Shown here: piece after piece, positions 21,950-61,690 of the stretch
How the letters are laid out: every line of letters starts with the position of its first letter
Numbering within the stretch: the stretch's first letter is position 1
Assembly: GCF_020536995.1 (NCBI RefSeq)
Contig: NC_068357.1
Coordinates: 122,589,640-122,653,639, forward strand
Source of the DNA: Dreissena polymorpha
Lineage: Eukaryota > Mollusca > Bivalvia > Myida > Dreissenidae
Reading direction: 5' to 3'
Length of the DNA: 64,000 nucleotides
Position numbers and translations under genes: made by a program
The notes under the pieces: generated by a model
The model's database searches: none
Seen by the model: only the letters and a program-made list of their open reading frames with translations
What the model was told of the DNA's origin: nothing

Positions 21950-23610
21950 CATCTAAGAGATATTCATACCAAGAATCACAAAGACCCTAGGTAGCTGACC
22001 AGAGGCCCGTAGGCACTGAACTGTTTTGATAATTTTTTGTGATGTTTGAAAAACAGATGTGGCTTCTGACTGTGGGTTTTCCCCAAACCCATTTTTGAAC
22101 TCTGCTGAGATGCCATTATATAGGCAAAATGTTCTGCTCAAGTTTCATGCTGATTGGGCAAAATGTGTTCATAATTAAAGTTAAATTTTGCTGAAGTGTA
22201 AAAATCATTTTCTTCAATAAGTGATCCAAATAGATTGGGGGAAAAGACAATTTCTGTTTTAACTTTTTAAGTGTTTCACTCAAGACATTTAGGGAAAACT
22301 GACCAACCCCTTGTGGCCATGTGTTTATATGTACCAAAACCATTTTCAAACTTTAACAAGATATCATTAAAAAAACGTGTTCAGAGCAAGCTTGGACAAA
22401 CAAATAAAACTGCTTAAGTGTTCACTAGGTTTTAATTTTAGCCATAAAAGGAACTTCCCAGCCACCTCCAGACAATGTTTGTTTATGGACTTTGCATACA
22501 TATACCATACATGCAATTACTGGCTTGTTACAAAGGCATACTTTTTGTGAATGGGATGAAAAATAGTATTAAACAACCCAAACTCAAAGCCCTTAAATAC
22601 CATGTACCAAACATGCAAATGCTGTCATTTTTATAGGCTGAATTTTACTAAAAAATTACTGAAACGTTTCGAGAGAATAAACAAAAGCTATCAGAGGACA
22701 GCGCGCTCGACTATTGGAGTGCTTGACAGTACATGTATAAAGTAAGCCATCATGGTGAAATTGTTCATATTTAACAAGGTCAAGGTAATATAGTCACATT
22801 CTAAGTGGAAGAGGGCCATAATTGAGACATATTAATCGCTTGTGTTTTAAAGAAGTTGTACTTTCTAGACGATTCTGAGTTCAGGTATATTTTCCACAAT
22901 CTCTTGAACATTTGTAAAGACATAAAGTTACTAAGACAAAAAAAGGGTCATAATTACGTTAAAGTGCACTCCAGAGTTATTCAACTTGCCCTGTACAGTC
23001 CCCTTACGATAGTTAGCAAGTGTTGCAAGTATGAAAGCAATAGCTTTGATACTTTAGGAATGAAGTGAACTTAAACACACAACCAAATTTTCTAAGTATA
23101 AAAAGGGAACATAATTCTTACAAAATGCTTGATACAGTTGTCTGCTCTTGTTTATAGATTGTGGTCATGTTGGTTAAGAAGTATGCAAAATATAAAAGAA
23201 AAAATTGACAAGGTACATAGAAAATATTTGAGGTGGTTAAAAGGGCCATAATTATTACAAAATGTTTGTTACAGTTGTCTGCTCCTGTTTATAGATTGGG
23301 ATCATGTTGGTAAAGAAGTATGCAAAATATGAAAGCAATATGTAAAGGGATAAAGAAAATATTTGAGGTGGTACGCAAACTTTAACATAGATTTATCAAT
23401 AATATGCATATTCTAAGTGAAAAAAGCGCCATAATTAATACAAAATGCGTGATACAGTAGTCTGCTCTTGTTTATAGGTTGGAGTCATGTTAGTAAAGAA
23501 GTATGCAGAATATAAAAGCAATATGTCAAGGGACAATGAAAATATTTGAGGTGGTACGCAAACATTCCAACGCTCACGGTAGCGGGAACACCGGGGTGAG
23601 TAGGATAGCT
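21950..23610. repeat. block of degraded interspersed repeats
   Basis: Contains AAGTTTCATGCTGATTGGGC-type sequence at 22140. At 22690-23130 is the reverse copy of the 7360-type repeat. From 23130 to 23560 come about three ~145-165-bp tandem units with ACAGTTGTCTGCTC and GAAAATATTTGAGGTGGT. Non-coding. Confidence 0.5.
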
Positions 23611-23611
23611 C

Positions 23612-23617
<6 letters not shown>

Positions 23618-23689
<72 letters not shown>
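23618..23689. repeat. (TA)n microsatellite
   Basis: About 36 uninterrupted TA units, flanked by AGCTCCAC and CGAGCT. Confidence 0.95.
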
Positions 23690-23692
<3 letters not shown>

Positions 23693-23699
23693 GCTAAAA

Positions 23700-24312
23700 A
23701 CTGCAGAGCCCTTACATGTATATACTATTCATGCAAATACTAATCATAAGCCCACCTCTAGTTTTTGACCTCACATGAACCGGTTTCTCACTAGACCGAA
23801 ATATGATTGGGACATTATGTTGTGAATATTGAAAATAGATGTGACCTCTACAGTGTAAAACAAGGTAAACAAGGCTAATATGGTTCCCTACCTGCTCCAC
23901 CATTGTCAGAAATTCCACCATTTTCACTTTTTTTTTTGATTGCCATAGCAACCACAATTTTTGACATTGGAACAAAATGAAATGACGTGCATAATGTCCA
24001 TATTGCCATCTATCCATGTTGCAAGTTTCATGAAAAAATATTAAGAACTTTTAAAGTTATCTCAGGATCCAGAAAACCACCATTTTCAGCAGTATTTCTA
24101 GTCTATTTGTTGCCATAGCAACCTGAATTTTTGACGTAGGAACAAAAGGAAATGACGTGCATAATGTCCATATTGCAATCTATCCATATTTCAAGTTTCA
24201 TGAAAAAAGATTAAGAACTTTTAAAGTTATCGCAGGATCCAGAAAAGTGTGACAGACAGACTCACAGACAGAAAGACACACAGAGCGCAAACCATAAGTC
24301 CCCTCCGGTGTA
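23700..24312. repeat. interspersed repeat, CCCCTACCGG family, copy 1
   Basis: Two internal units with TTGCCATAGCAACC, AAATGACGTGCATAATGTCC and GAAAAAATATTAAGAAC, a GACAGACAGACTCACAG tract and an end AAGTCCCCTCCGGTG. Better copies at 29983-30452 and 35576-36404. Confidence 0.6.
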
Positions 24313-24777
24313 AGGGACAATAAGACAGATGAAAAACAATGTACAAAAAGGGAATCAAGCAAGCTCACCATAAGCATGTTGTGTACAGGTGAGCTAACAA
24401 CATGATTACAATAGATTATTACCAAACCAAACAAAAAACTGCAGATTAAGATGCTATTGCATGTAATAATATAACTTTCCTTTAAACAATACAAGTACAG
24501 AAAATATTAACAATTTAACAAGTGAACATTCAGAAATACATTTTTATGTCAAATGGTTATAAATTATAATATTCAATAATGCAATAACAACCACATAAAA
24601 TAAACCTCTAATAACCAGAACATCTCATTGGATAATTCATCTATCAACACATTGTTATTGCTCACTTTCTCTAGGTTTTTTTTTTCAATCACGGCAACTA
24701 AAGTAACACAGGTGAGAAAATTTCACAATCTAGTTTCACATAAGATTTACAAACACTGCATTCTGGTGTCAGCACGT
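24313..24777. other. 3' flank of the TRPT1 fusion gene
   Basis: Probably includes the 3' UTR. I do not see a consensus AATAAA on the minus strand here; only AT-rich near matches. Confidence 0.3.
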
Positions 24778-51803
<27,026 letters not shown>

Positions 51804-52580
51804 TTTTTTTGATAACTGCACTGCAATTGTTAATCATTACAATAATACATATTATTGAAGTAATAGATAGGCCTATAGCATATAGATACATACTGGCCAA
51901 CTCCATATTTACGTTGAAATCCGTTTACAATGAATAAACTGAATCGTTTTCTTGTCCCTTAATCATTTGTTATGCTGGATGTAACACTAATAAGACAAAA
52001 AATACATCGACAAAGTTAACATAATAAAAGAAATGGCATTTGAAATGGTCAACAAAATAAACATGTTTTAATTTGTGAAGACTTATAATGTTTGACACAT
52101 ACAGTTTGTCAACCAGTTCCGGATAATCAGCAGTTCCGATTACTTTGTATTTAATTTTCCATAATGCCCCAATAAAAACAAAATGATAAGTGTCTAAGGT
52201 AGATATAGCCTCAGAGTACCCATTCTCGAATGATTTTTTGCCGATTTTATTTAATTTGTCAAACTGTTTTAAGTTTTTAAAAATAATTTAAGCTGCCATT
52301 TCAGGTAAAAGACTACTCTTTCTGAAACTATAAAATGTAAAGAACACAAGCGTTCATAACTTGACCTTACCGTTGGTCAAATGAAGTGGTTCTGTTTACA
52401 TTTTGCAACTGGTTTGGAACCAATTATCGAACGTTCACTCAAGCAAGCCATCAGACATTTGCAACACATACATAACTGGTAAAAAAAATTCATTAACATT
52501 GCAACTGACATGGATAATCATTACTAATATATTTTGCTCATTTAATCAAAAGACAATGCATAATATTTACAATTACGTTA
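51804..52580. other. upstream region of the TRPT1 fusion gene
   Basis: Expected to hold the promoter and a 5' UTR exon. An acceptor-like TTGCAG (complement of 51823-51828) lies just upstream of the coding start. No TATA box or CpG-rich stretch stands out. Confidence 0.3.
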
Positions 52581-52584
52581 TAGG

Positions 52585-52721
52585 GAAAATACACGTTTTC
52601 GAGGGCATGATCATCTGCGGGCGCTCGAAAAATCCGTTCCTGCCCGAGTGCGCAGCACGAGGACAGGAATGGATTTTCAGAGCGCCGGCAGATGATCATG
52701 TCCGAGAAAATGTGTATTTTC
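52585..52721. repeat. foldback with ~58-bp inverted arms
   Basis: Left arm 52585-52642 and right arm 52664-52721 match inverted at roughly 52 of 58 positions, including CATGATCATCTGC / GCAGATGATCATG and GCGCTC / GAGCGC. GC-rich compared with its surroundings. Spacer about 21 bp. Confidence 0.7.
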
Positions 52722-53278
52722 GCTATTATTGCATAAACAAATCACACATACCAAAATAAATTAAAATATCATTGAAAACAATGTTTTGCTCATTCGACAT
52801 GGACAAAATAATTTGATTATTTCAATACATTTCAAAGTTGTGTTTTACATATGCCTCACTCGGTCATCATCCGAAATAACGAGGCTTTACCTTCGGATAG
52901 GCAGTTTACGATTTTAAATGTGTTAAAACAGTGGATTCAGCAAAGTTGAAATGCAGCCGTGCAAATTAAGAAATGAGGAATTATTTTGGAATGTACAGCA
53001 GGATCGTTTAAGGTACATAATCACTTAAATTTACAGTATAGTCTTTTGAAAGTGTTTATTAAATAACCTTAACTTCATTGACGTTGCCAATACAATAAAG
53101 CTGTTGTCAAGAAAGTGCAGATGGTATAAGTTGAAAAGTGGATTGAAATAGTCATTGCCATGATCCCTGCATGCATGAGGAAACTGGTGCTTATTCAGTT
53201 CCCCATTTATGCTTGGAAAGTCGTCGAAGGCTGGAGAAGGGAAGTAACTGCGTGTGGACCAGATTATGGATATGAACA
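52722..53278. other. nothing recognised
   Basis: AT-rich, no named feature. Confidence 0.35.
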
Positions 53279-54035
53279 AGAGGGCCATGATGGCCCTGAA
53301 TCGCTCACCTGACTCATTAAGATCAGATGAAAACTATGACCTCTATTGTCTACACAATGTTTTTCTATGATTTGACCTAGTGACCTAGTTCCTGACTCTA
53401 GATGACCCAAATACAATCCCAATCCAGATTTCATCAAGATAAACATTCTGACCACAGTTCATAAATATTGGATGAAAACTGTGACCTCTATTGTCAACAC
53501 AAGGTTTTTCTATTTATTTGACCTAGATTTTTACCCCAGATGACCCAAATACAATCCCACCCAGATTTCATCAAGAATTCTGACCAAATTTCATAAAGGC
53601 TGGATGAAAACTGTGATCTCTAATGTCTACACAAGATTTTTCTATTATTTGACCTAGTGACCTAGTTTTTGACCCCAGATGACCCAAATAAAATCCCAAC
53701 CCAGATTTCATCAAGATAAACATTCTGACCAAATTTCATAAAGATTGGATGAAAACTGTAACCTCTATTGTCTACAGAAGGTTGTTCTATTATTTGACCT
53801 AGTGACCTTGTTTTTGACCCCAGATGACCCAAATACAATCCCAAACCGGATTTCATCAAGATAAACATTTTGACCAAATTTCATCAAGATTGGATGCAAA
53901 CTGTGACCTCTACTGTCTACACAAACAAATTGTTGACGGACGGACGCATGGACACACGCAGGCACGCACACCGGACACCGGACATCACACGATCACATAA
54001 GCTCACCGTGTCACTTCATGACAGGTGACCTAAAA
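53279..54035. repeat. GAGGGCCATGATGGC-type repeat, four ~145-bp units
   Basis: Units with GACCTAGTGACCTAGTTTTT, CCCAGATGACCCAAATACAA and TTTCATCAAGATAAACATTC; ends in GACGGACGGACGCATGGACA and AGCTCACCGTG...CAGGTGACCT. Same family as 38625-41640. Confidence 0.7.
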
Positions 54036-54083
54036 ATATGTGTCGGAGATAAACATGAACAGTTGTGGTTAAAATCCCATAGA

Positions 54084-54205
54084 AACAAGGGCTGTTTGTA
54101 AAACATGCATGCCCCCCTATATGGGCTATAAGTTGCAGTAGCAGCCATTGTGTGAATACGTTTTTTGTCACTGTGAATGGTGGTGGTGGTGGTGGTGGTG
54201 GTGGT

Positions 54206-54253
<48 letters not shown>

Positions 54254-54354
54254 TAGTAGTTGTAGTAGTAGTAGTTGTAGTAGTAGTAGTAGTAGTAGTA
54301 GTAGAAGTAGTAGTAGTAGTAGTAGTAGAAGTAGAAGTAGTAGTAGTAGTAGTA

Positions 54355-54400
<46 letters not shown>

Positions 54401-54552
54401 TAGTAGTAGTAGTAGTAGTGGTAAAAGTAGTAGTAGTACTGGCAGTAGTAGTAGAAGTAGTAATAGTAGACGTGGTGGTGGTGGTGGTGGTGGTGATGGT
54501 GGTGGTGGTGGTGGTAGTAGTAGTACTAGTAGTAGTAGTACTAGTAGTAGTA

Positions 54553-54622
<70 letters not shown>

Positions 54623-54654
54623 TAGTAGTAGAAGTAGTAGTAGTGGTAGTAGTA

Positions 54655-54742
<88 letters not shown>

Positions 54743-54930
54743 CAGTAGCAGCATTACAAGACCAATACTTAAGAATGATCAAATGGGAAAAGGTAACATA
54801 GCACTGGCAGTAAATATGGGGCTCATTTACAGGTCAGATTTGGAATCTCTGCTGTAAAATGAGATTTTGAATGAATTAAAGGGAGGCAAATCTGTAATAA
54901 AAAGAACATGCATAAACCGTAGTTGTTTCC
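54084..54930 (+). repeat. composite repeat with internal GGT/TAG microsatellite, copy 2
   Basis: Head AACAAGGGCTGTTTGTAAAA, as at 31268. Then (GGT)n at 54178-54205, mixed TAG/GTA/GGT to about 54745, and a tail with GGGAGGCAAATCTGTAATAA. All long reading frames here translate the triplet repeat. Confidence 0.85.
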
Positions 54931-55567
54931 CTTGTTTGAACCATGCTAAATCCTTACAAGTTTGGAAAGAATTGGATGAAAAATTTGGACTTTATTGCAT
55001 AAACACCATTTTCTCATTTCAAGGGGAGGTTATTCTGTACTTCATGGACCAATGATCCTCATTTTTTGTAGGGTTCGTGTCCTCATTGATATAAAGACAC
55101 TGTGCAAATTTGGAAAGGATCGGACAAAAAATGTGGAAGATTTTTGAAAGTTTTCACAAAATAGGCAAAAACGAATAAACATGCAAAGTTCAACGAGCTC
55201 CTGCGGCCATGTTTTTTGACGAATCAAATTTCTTTGAACAACTTTTTCAGGGGAGCCCTCAAAGGTCATCCCTGTGAAATTTTTTGAAAATCTGATGAGC
55301 GGTTTCTGACAAGAAGATTTTTTAAGGTTTTTACCATATATGGTCATGGCGGCCATCTTGGTTATGTGATCAAATTTTTTTTAACAATTCTTTTGTCCCA
55401 TGACCTAGGGATGCTCCACATGAAATTTAGTTGAAATTGGCTCAATGGTTTAGTAGAAGAAGATGTTTACAAATTGTTTACAGACAGACAGACGGACGGA
55501 CGGACGGACGCCGGACGCTGAGTGATCACAATAGCTCACCCCGAGCTATCGCTCAGGTGAGCTAAAA
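54931..55567. repeat. interspersed repeat ending in an AGCTCACC...GGTGAGCT hairpin
   Basis: AAATTTGGAAAGGATCGGAC and GAAATTTTTTGAAAATCTGA units; GACAGACAGACGGACGGACG tract; ends AGCTCACCCCGAGCTATCGC then TCAGGTGAGCT. Confidence 0.6.
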
Positions 55568-56227
55568 ACACATAACAGGGCTTGAACGGCACGTGAATCG
55601 CCTTGTTAATGCACGATTTCTTCCGTTCAAGCCCTCCTTTTGTCAAGTTTCTGCACCCCACCAGAGGGCATTATAGATAGAGTTTATGCAATAATATAGT
55701 TTTAATCACATTGATTCAATCACGAATGTTTCTTCTACTGTCTTTCAAAGTTTATGTGTGATTATCAATGTGTAATTTCTAATCTTAATTGCAGAAACCA
55801 CATGACCACTGATACCCTGTGACGATACTTAAGTCAACATGGGTCTAGTTCTCCGAGTTCAGGCATTGATAATGGAACCAGTACGAAGACAATAAAACAA
55901 CTTAGTTGTTTGCAACCTTATCCATTAAAATAAAAATAGAAAACAGGGCAAGGTCAAGAATGTAATCGCTTAGTTTGACAGTTGTAAACAAAGTGAAAGG
56001 TAGTAAATTGCCTTAAAGGGGAATGAAAACATTGCTCAAATTGTTAGAATCTTATAAAACAAAACATTTTGATGACTTATAATGATCTAACTGAATTAAC
56101 CACACATTTACCTGGTCAAATATTAAAATTGTACTTGGTTCAATGAATCTTCGTCTGCAGTTGCGTTTACGAAGAAGAGGTTGTCAAGTTGTAAGTTTGC
56201 AAATAGAATGTATTCATATTGGACTTA
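55568..56227. other. nothing recognised
   Basis: No exon, RNA gene or named repeat. Confidence 0.35.
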
Positions 56228-56233
56228 CCAGAG

Positions 56234-57749
56234 CAGGGTTGTCATTATTAACCGATTGCCTACCGAATTCATCGGTTAAAATCGCCAGAAAATCGGTTGT
56301 TTTTCCAGAATCTTTAAAATTGCAATCGGAAGTTTTGATCATGCAAACCAACAATAATTGACGAGGAATATTAATAAACCATAGTATAGTAGAGCGACGA
56401 CCGGTCATTTAGTCAGTCCATTTACTCCACCTAAGAGCTATCGTTTTCAATGAATTTCTCAGCGAGTGGGAAATATTGATTTTTCCAGCTGTCAATCAAA
56501 TTCTTCTTAGTAAGCACGTCAACCAATCAGCGCTCAGGCAGCCGAATACACGCCGACCCCACGTGAAACTGTATCAAATAGCTGTACATTTCACAGATTA
56601 TTACTGACCGTATCTCAGCAAATGTAGCACTGTAGAGCGTAATTAACTAGTTTTTTTGTTACAGAAAAGGTTTCAACATATTAAAAAATGCTCTTCGATT
56701 TTCTACCAATAAAAAGATATTAGCGACCTCTGCGCTACGAAGTTGTTACTCAGCATCTAAATATTAAAGTCCACGCTTTCCCCCAGGAAAAATGACGTGT
56801 TGTTATACATGAAGTCTAATTTTGGCAGGATTTTCATCTGTACATGAAAAACACGAGATATGTGTCTCTGTTGCTAGAATTTTCTTAATTTTCTGTGAAT
56901 AATGAAATCTGAAAATGATTTCGGATAACACATTTAATTATACGCATTTGAAAATACTTCAATTAAATAATGCATTTTGTTATACAGATGGTCATAACAC
57001 ATAATGTAATAAGTAGGTAAATAACGTGTTTTTAGATTGCCAAACTATGCATACATATAGGTCTACATGCATGAATGACAGACCTGACAAGTTATATCAC
57101 GATCCGGAATGAAAAGTACTCGGTAAAATTTAAAGAAAGACGCATTTTTGTCCACAGAAATTCACTTTCACTTTCGCAAACTTTTCTGAAAGGAGGTACA
57201 CGTAACAGTTTATATTGAGTCGTTGATTTGTCGTAATTACTCAATATAAACGGTTCTCAATGCTCTCAAATCGCATCACGTGATTCACGCATGTTCAATG
57301 GGAATTCCCCAATCCCACAATTCAATTTGTATATGCACTTGCGTTAAATGGCGAATGACATTCATCGTCAATATTGACCGTAATTTGGTTTTGAAAAAAA
57401 AGAAATTGTAATAATACTGGATTATCTGGTAATGGATAGAATTGGAACATACAAAGATCTATCAATATAATATGTTTTAACATTGTACAGTATACTAAAA
57501 ATGTGATAATCTTAAAATTTTCTATTCTTTTTAGACCTCATTTGAACTTTTTATGCTCTGAGAATAGCAGTATTTTGTCCCTAAAATGTATAAAATTCGT
57601 TTTCGGTCGGGGGGGAGGGGCTTTGCCCCCTGACCCCCTACCAAGGCCGTGCCTTGGACCTACAAGGGGGCCTAGGCGGCCCCCATGACCGCCGGCCGAA
57701 GTTACTATTCCAAAATAATCCTTTGTTTACAATCATAATGACAACCCTG
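56234..57749. mobile_element. 1.5-kb TIR element, hAT-like ends
   Basis: CAGGGTTGTCATTAT at the left end and ATAATGACAACCCTG at the right end are inverted. CCAGAG occurs directly outside both ends (56228-56233 and 57750-57755). No transposase frame. Near the right end, 57608-57685 is a GC-rich GGGGCTTTGCCCCCTGACCC segment typical of dispersed invertebrate repeats. Confidence 0.65.
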
Positions 57750-57780
57750 CCAGAGACATAGATGTTATCTACGTCTCTGG
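57750..57780. repeat. 31-bp near-perfect palindrome
   Basis: CCAGAGACATAGAT and ATCTACGTCTCTGG flank GTT. It abuts the right end of the preceding element and could be part of it. Confidence 0.7.
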
Positions 57781-58649
57781 ACTTACTTAAAATAGGACCC
57801 GATTTCAAATTCAACGATTCCATCATGAGTAAATTTTATTATTTATAAAAATCGTTCGAGAATTGGTTCCGTTCGAGATTTGGTACCCTGAGGCTATACA
57901 TTAGGTAAAGGAATAAATTAACAAAGTTTTAGCAAGAAAGCTTTTGTATTATGCTTACAGGGGGGATAAATGCAGCAAAAAGTTAACCAGAACTGATTGA
58001 ATGAGTTATGTTTTGAAATGTTCATATGCCGCACATAATCATATGGATATAGAAGGCTTTATTATTTTTCAAATTAACTTTTTGCTGATTGAAAACAAAT
58101 GCCATGACAATGTTTTCAAATACTAATTTTGTATTCATAAATTGTATATTTTTGACAAAAAACTGCATATGCCGTCTGGTCAAACCTGTTATCTGTACAA
58201 AATAATTTTTACTCTTTATTTTTACATCTTCTCACATTGACACTAAATCCCGAAATAAATTATTGTGGTTAAAAGAATTAACGTTATTTGCCGGGTGATT
58301 CGTAACAGGTTGACTGACTGTAATTAACTTTGAACAAAAAAGAAAAGTAATTGAACATCAGTGTTAACACTTACAGTCTTATTAGTCAATATAAATTGCC
58401 GCCATATAGTCTTTTGATGATTTTTGCTTTGGCAGACTCTTGGATTTATTCTGAACGCGAATTATTTCAGCTAACAGTCTTATATGCTATTTCTTTATGG
58501 ACCGTAATTTAACAAAATACCTGAGAGCAATTTCGACAGTTTGAATGCAGTCCAACCTACTGCTCTGCGTGGCAAAAAAAATGATTTTCAGAAAATGTTC
58601 ATTGTTTTACTTTCGATTTCGATCTTGTGCAATACTTTGACAGGTTTAC
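57781..58649. other. nothing recognised
   Basis: AT-rich, no named feature. Confidence 0.35.
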
Positions 58650-60419
58650 AGTCAAAACGTCCCCAGGTCAAAACGTCCCATAGTCAAAACGTCCCAAAAG
58701 TTGGTCAAAACGTCCCCAAATTTGGTCAAAACGGCTCCACTTTGGTTAAAACGACCCAAAGTCAGTTTTAAAGTTGGTCACAACGACCCTAATCGAAAAT
58801 CAGAAGGGGGAGAGAAGAAAACAAAATATATTAAATGAACTTCTGTTATTTTCTCTATCTTAGAATGATATTTGTGGTATTTAAAAAAAAATATTCGTTA
58901 TTTCGTTAGTTTAATCTGTAACAACAACTTAACAGGATTTAGTTATGCAAGCATTGGTTGCGTCGTTTCTATAAGAATTCTTAATCGTTTTGCTATCTCA
59001 CAAATATCTGATTGCGTCGGTACTTAATTTAAAATAATTTGTTTGCATGCGAGAGTAGATGAATGAGCGTAAGTTAATTATGATAATTTTGTATCTTTGA
59101 GAAATTTAATTTATTGTTATTATATTGTAATAATATCACAGTTTTATCACAATCAAAACGTATTTGATTACTTTTGATAACATTTAAAATCGTTGATGAA
59201 GTAAACGTTAAAGGAATTAAACTAAATAGCTTATTATCAATTATTTCCCGAGCATATAAATATCGGCCATAGAGCATCTAGTCCATTATCATGATTCATT
59301 TGGTACTAAACGGATTTATTAAATATATTTGAGTTTATAATTGTGCAATGGAAGATAAGTGTATCGAGTGTAAGTTAGCAGTTCGACCGCGACAACAAGA
59401 AATTTGGTAAATAACTAATTTATAACAATTCTTAACTTTTACTTAGTTTATAATTTATATATTTATTATCAATGTTTTTATCTATTAGTATAAATCATAG
59501 CAATAAAGTCTTATTTTAATTCTCTGAATATACGTTTGTCACTATTAACGTCTCTTTCACACTTGTGGTCGGTATATTTCACGGGTAATATATCTGTATG
59601 TAATAGGTGTGGAAGGTGTTATCTACCACCTATTTTAATTAATTGCCATTTATTATTCAATTAAAGTTAATTGGTATGTAAATTAATAATAAGTTTTACT
59701 TAAATGTTTGTCACGCGTAAAAGTTGTTGTATACTGCGCAGCTTAATTAATTGGATTGCAAGATTCGAATAATATATCTGGTAATTTATCATTTTTACTT
59801 TTATTACAATCATTACTTACTGCGATGTTTTTGACATTCAGGAACGAAGGAATAAAACAACCAGATGGCGCTGTTCAGTGAAGAACAAGTCCCAAGTGTG
59901 TGGTGTATAAAATATCAAACTACAATTTTGCGTTTGTTACACAAATAACAGTATTTCATTTAGCGCAATTCCGTTCGTTAACAAGAACTCGAATATTTGT
60001 GTAACTAATTCGTTCAATATAGTTTAAAGAAATGTTTCATGGGTTCAATTTTTAACTCTTATTTCAGATACAGGGCCGGGACGCTGTCGACGAGTGGGTT
60101 ACTCAAGAGATGTAGTACTTTCTACAAGACAGTGGTTACAAAGAGACCAGAAGAAATATTAGTGAATTAGGATGATGTTTCAACATTGCCGGTTCTGATC
60201 AACAAACAATGGATGTGATGTCTTATGATATGTTATTTATGTACCGATATCAATACAGATATCGATTTAGATTTGCGTTTTTAATACATTTTTAGCTAGT
60301 GTAAACTATTGGAAACTAATTGATACAAAGAGAATTAACTCATTCTGATAAACACAGAAATTAATCATATTCTTACTCGTTTTTACTAGGGGACGTTTTG
60401 ACCTGAGGCCGTTTTGACT
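58650..60419 (+). mobile_element. DNA transposon remnant, MULE-like
   Basis: The left end starts AGTCAAAACGTCCCCAGGTC and continues as degenerate GTCAAAACGTCCC repeats to 58790. The right end (60385-60419) is the inverted AGTCAAAACGGCCTCAGGTC. Inside, 59348-59406 encodes MEDKCIECKLAVRPRQQEIW up to a GTAAAT donor. That CxxCxxxVRPRQ motif opens the zinc-binding N-terminus of MULE-type transposases in invertebrates (from memory). No transposase core is visible. No target duplication found. Confidence 0.5.
59348..59406 (+). pseudogene. first exon of a MULE-type transposase, orphaned
   Basis: Twenty codons with two cysteines (CIEC) and VRPRQQ, then splice donor GTAAAT. The expected next piece (CDxCxxWQHRTC-like) is not found in the following 1 kb, so the gene is broken. 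Confidence 0.45.
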
Positions 60420-61105
60420 AGCTCCCCTTTAACACGAGTTAGTTCCCTTGTCTCGCAATTTGGAACTGTTCGTGGATTATCGTATTTTTTCTTATTTCGT
60501 TTTCGGAAAATACTATGTAGTGAGATAATGCACGGTGCACGGGTAAAACATACTCGCTTTTATTATTTGATTAGTAATATCTTGATCATTATGTTCAGCA
60601 TCCAAGTTTTTAAGAGAGCGAGATTTTGTCATTAGCAAAGAAAATTAACAGAGCTTTAATTAATTTTAATTTTAAGCCTATTAGTATTATTAAACGTTAC
60701 TGTAGTGTAAACGAAAGTAGTGAGAACAACACAATAATAATGCTCCTGCGCAAATGTTATCTGTCATACTGTAAACATCAATTTGATCAAATCACTTGAG
60801 GTACTGCAATGTTTCAACATGTTTGCCATGTTATTTTGTAAATTTTTATCAAGAGTGGAAGAACATGAAATAATTCTTCGAAATAACTCGTCATTAAATT
60901 ACTAGCAGGTCAATGTTGGTAGACTAGAGTAATTTTGTAAAATAATCACCAGGTTTCTCACTTTAACCAGTTTAACCACATTGAAACTATGGTTAGAATA
61001 TAACATTGCATCAACATTTACATGGTACATCGCTGCAGTCAAACTTGAATATTACGCTATGGTATCATAGGTATAATAAGCAGAACATTACAAGATACTA
61101 ATAAG
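60420..61105. other. nothing recognised
   Basis: AT-rich spacer between two transposon remnants. Confidence 0.35.
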
Positions 61106-61472
61106 TAGAGCGGGTGTTCATAATTCCGAACATCTAAGCGAAAAAATCTTCAGTTTGGAAACGCAACCCCACTTCCGCAAATCGATGCTATTTTTAGAAA
61201 AAACAACGCGTACGGGACCTTTTAAAAACATCGATTGCATGTATGGTCATCGTACACTATTATTTTTGGGTTAAAGGAAAGGCAGTAATGTATGCTAAAT
61301 CCGAACACTGGTTTCAATTCCGAACATTGGTGGTTTTAATTCCGAACACTCGAAGTACATTCCAAAAATGTAAAATATTCAAAAAAAAGAAACAGTGAGA
61401 CTAATTTATTCCACGAACAATAAAACAAAGAACATATTTCCAACAATTGGAACAGTTATGCACTTACAAATT

Positions 61473-61690
61473 TCAAAAATATTTGCATTCAAAAGGAAGT
61501 TCATCACAAATCAACTGATTTTCCATGTCAACACATGCAAAATGAAATCTCCGACCACAGTTAGTGCATTCAATAATAAAGTTGTCATACTTCTTCTCAC
61601 ACGCAAAACGTTTGCCGGCCTCAACTTCGACGTCGCTGTCTGCTAGCAAATCACTGATTTCCAGAAGAATAGCCTCCTCGTTCTCCTGTC
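61473..61690 (-). pseudogene. transposase C-terminal zinc-finger tail, out of frame
   Basis: In the next frame after the HTH protein: ENEEAILLEISDLLADSDVE and then FIIECTNCGRRFHFACVDME, ending ECKYF and a stop at 61473. CxxC...HxxC is a PHD-like half finger, as seen at the C-terminus of some invertebrate Tigger-type transposases. One frameshift near 61690 separates it from the HTH frame. Confidence 0.65.

Noticed and set aside
54011-54801. Three overlapping 200-250-codon frames on both strands
   Set aside because: Same triplet-array artefact within the composite repeat.
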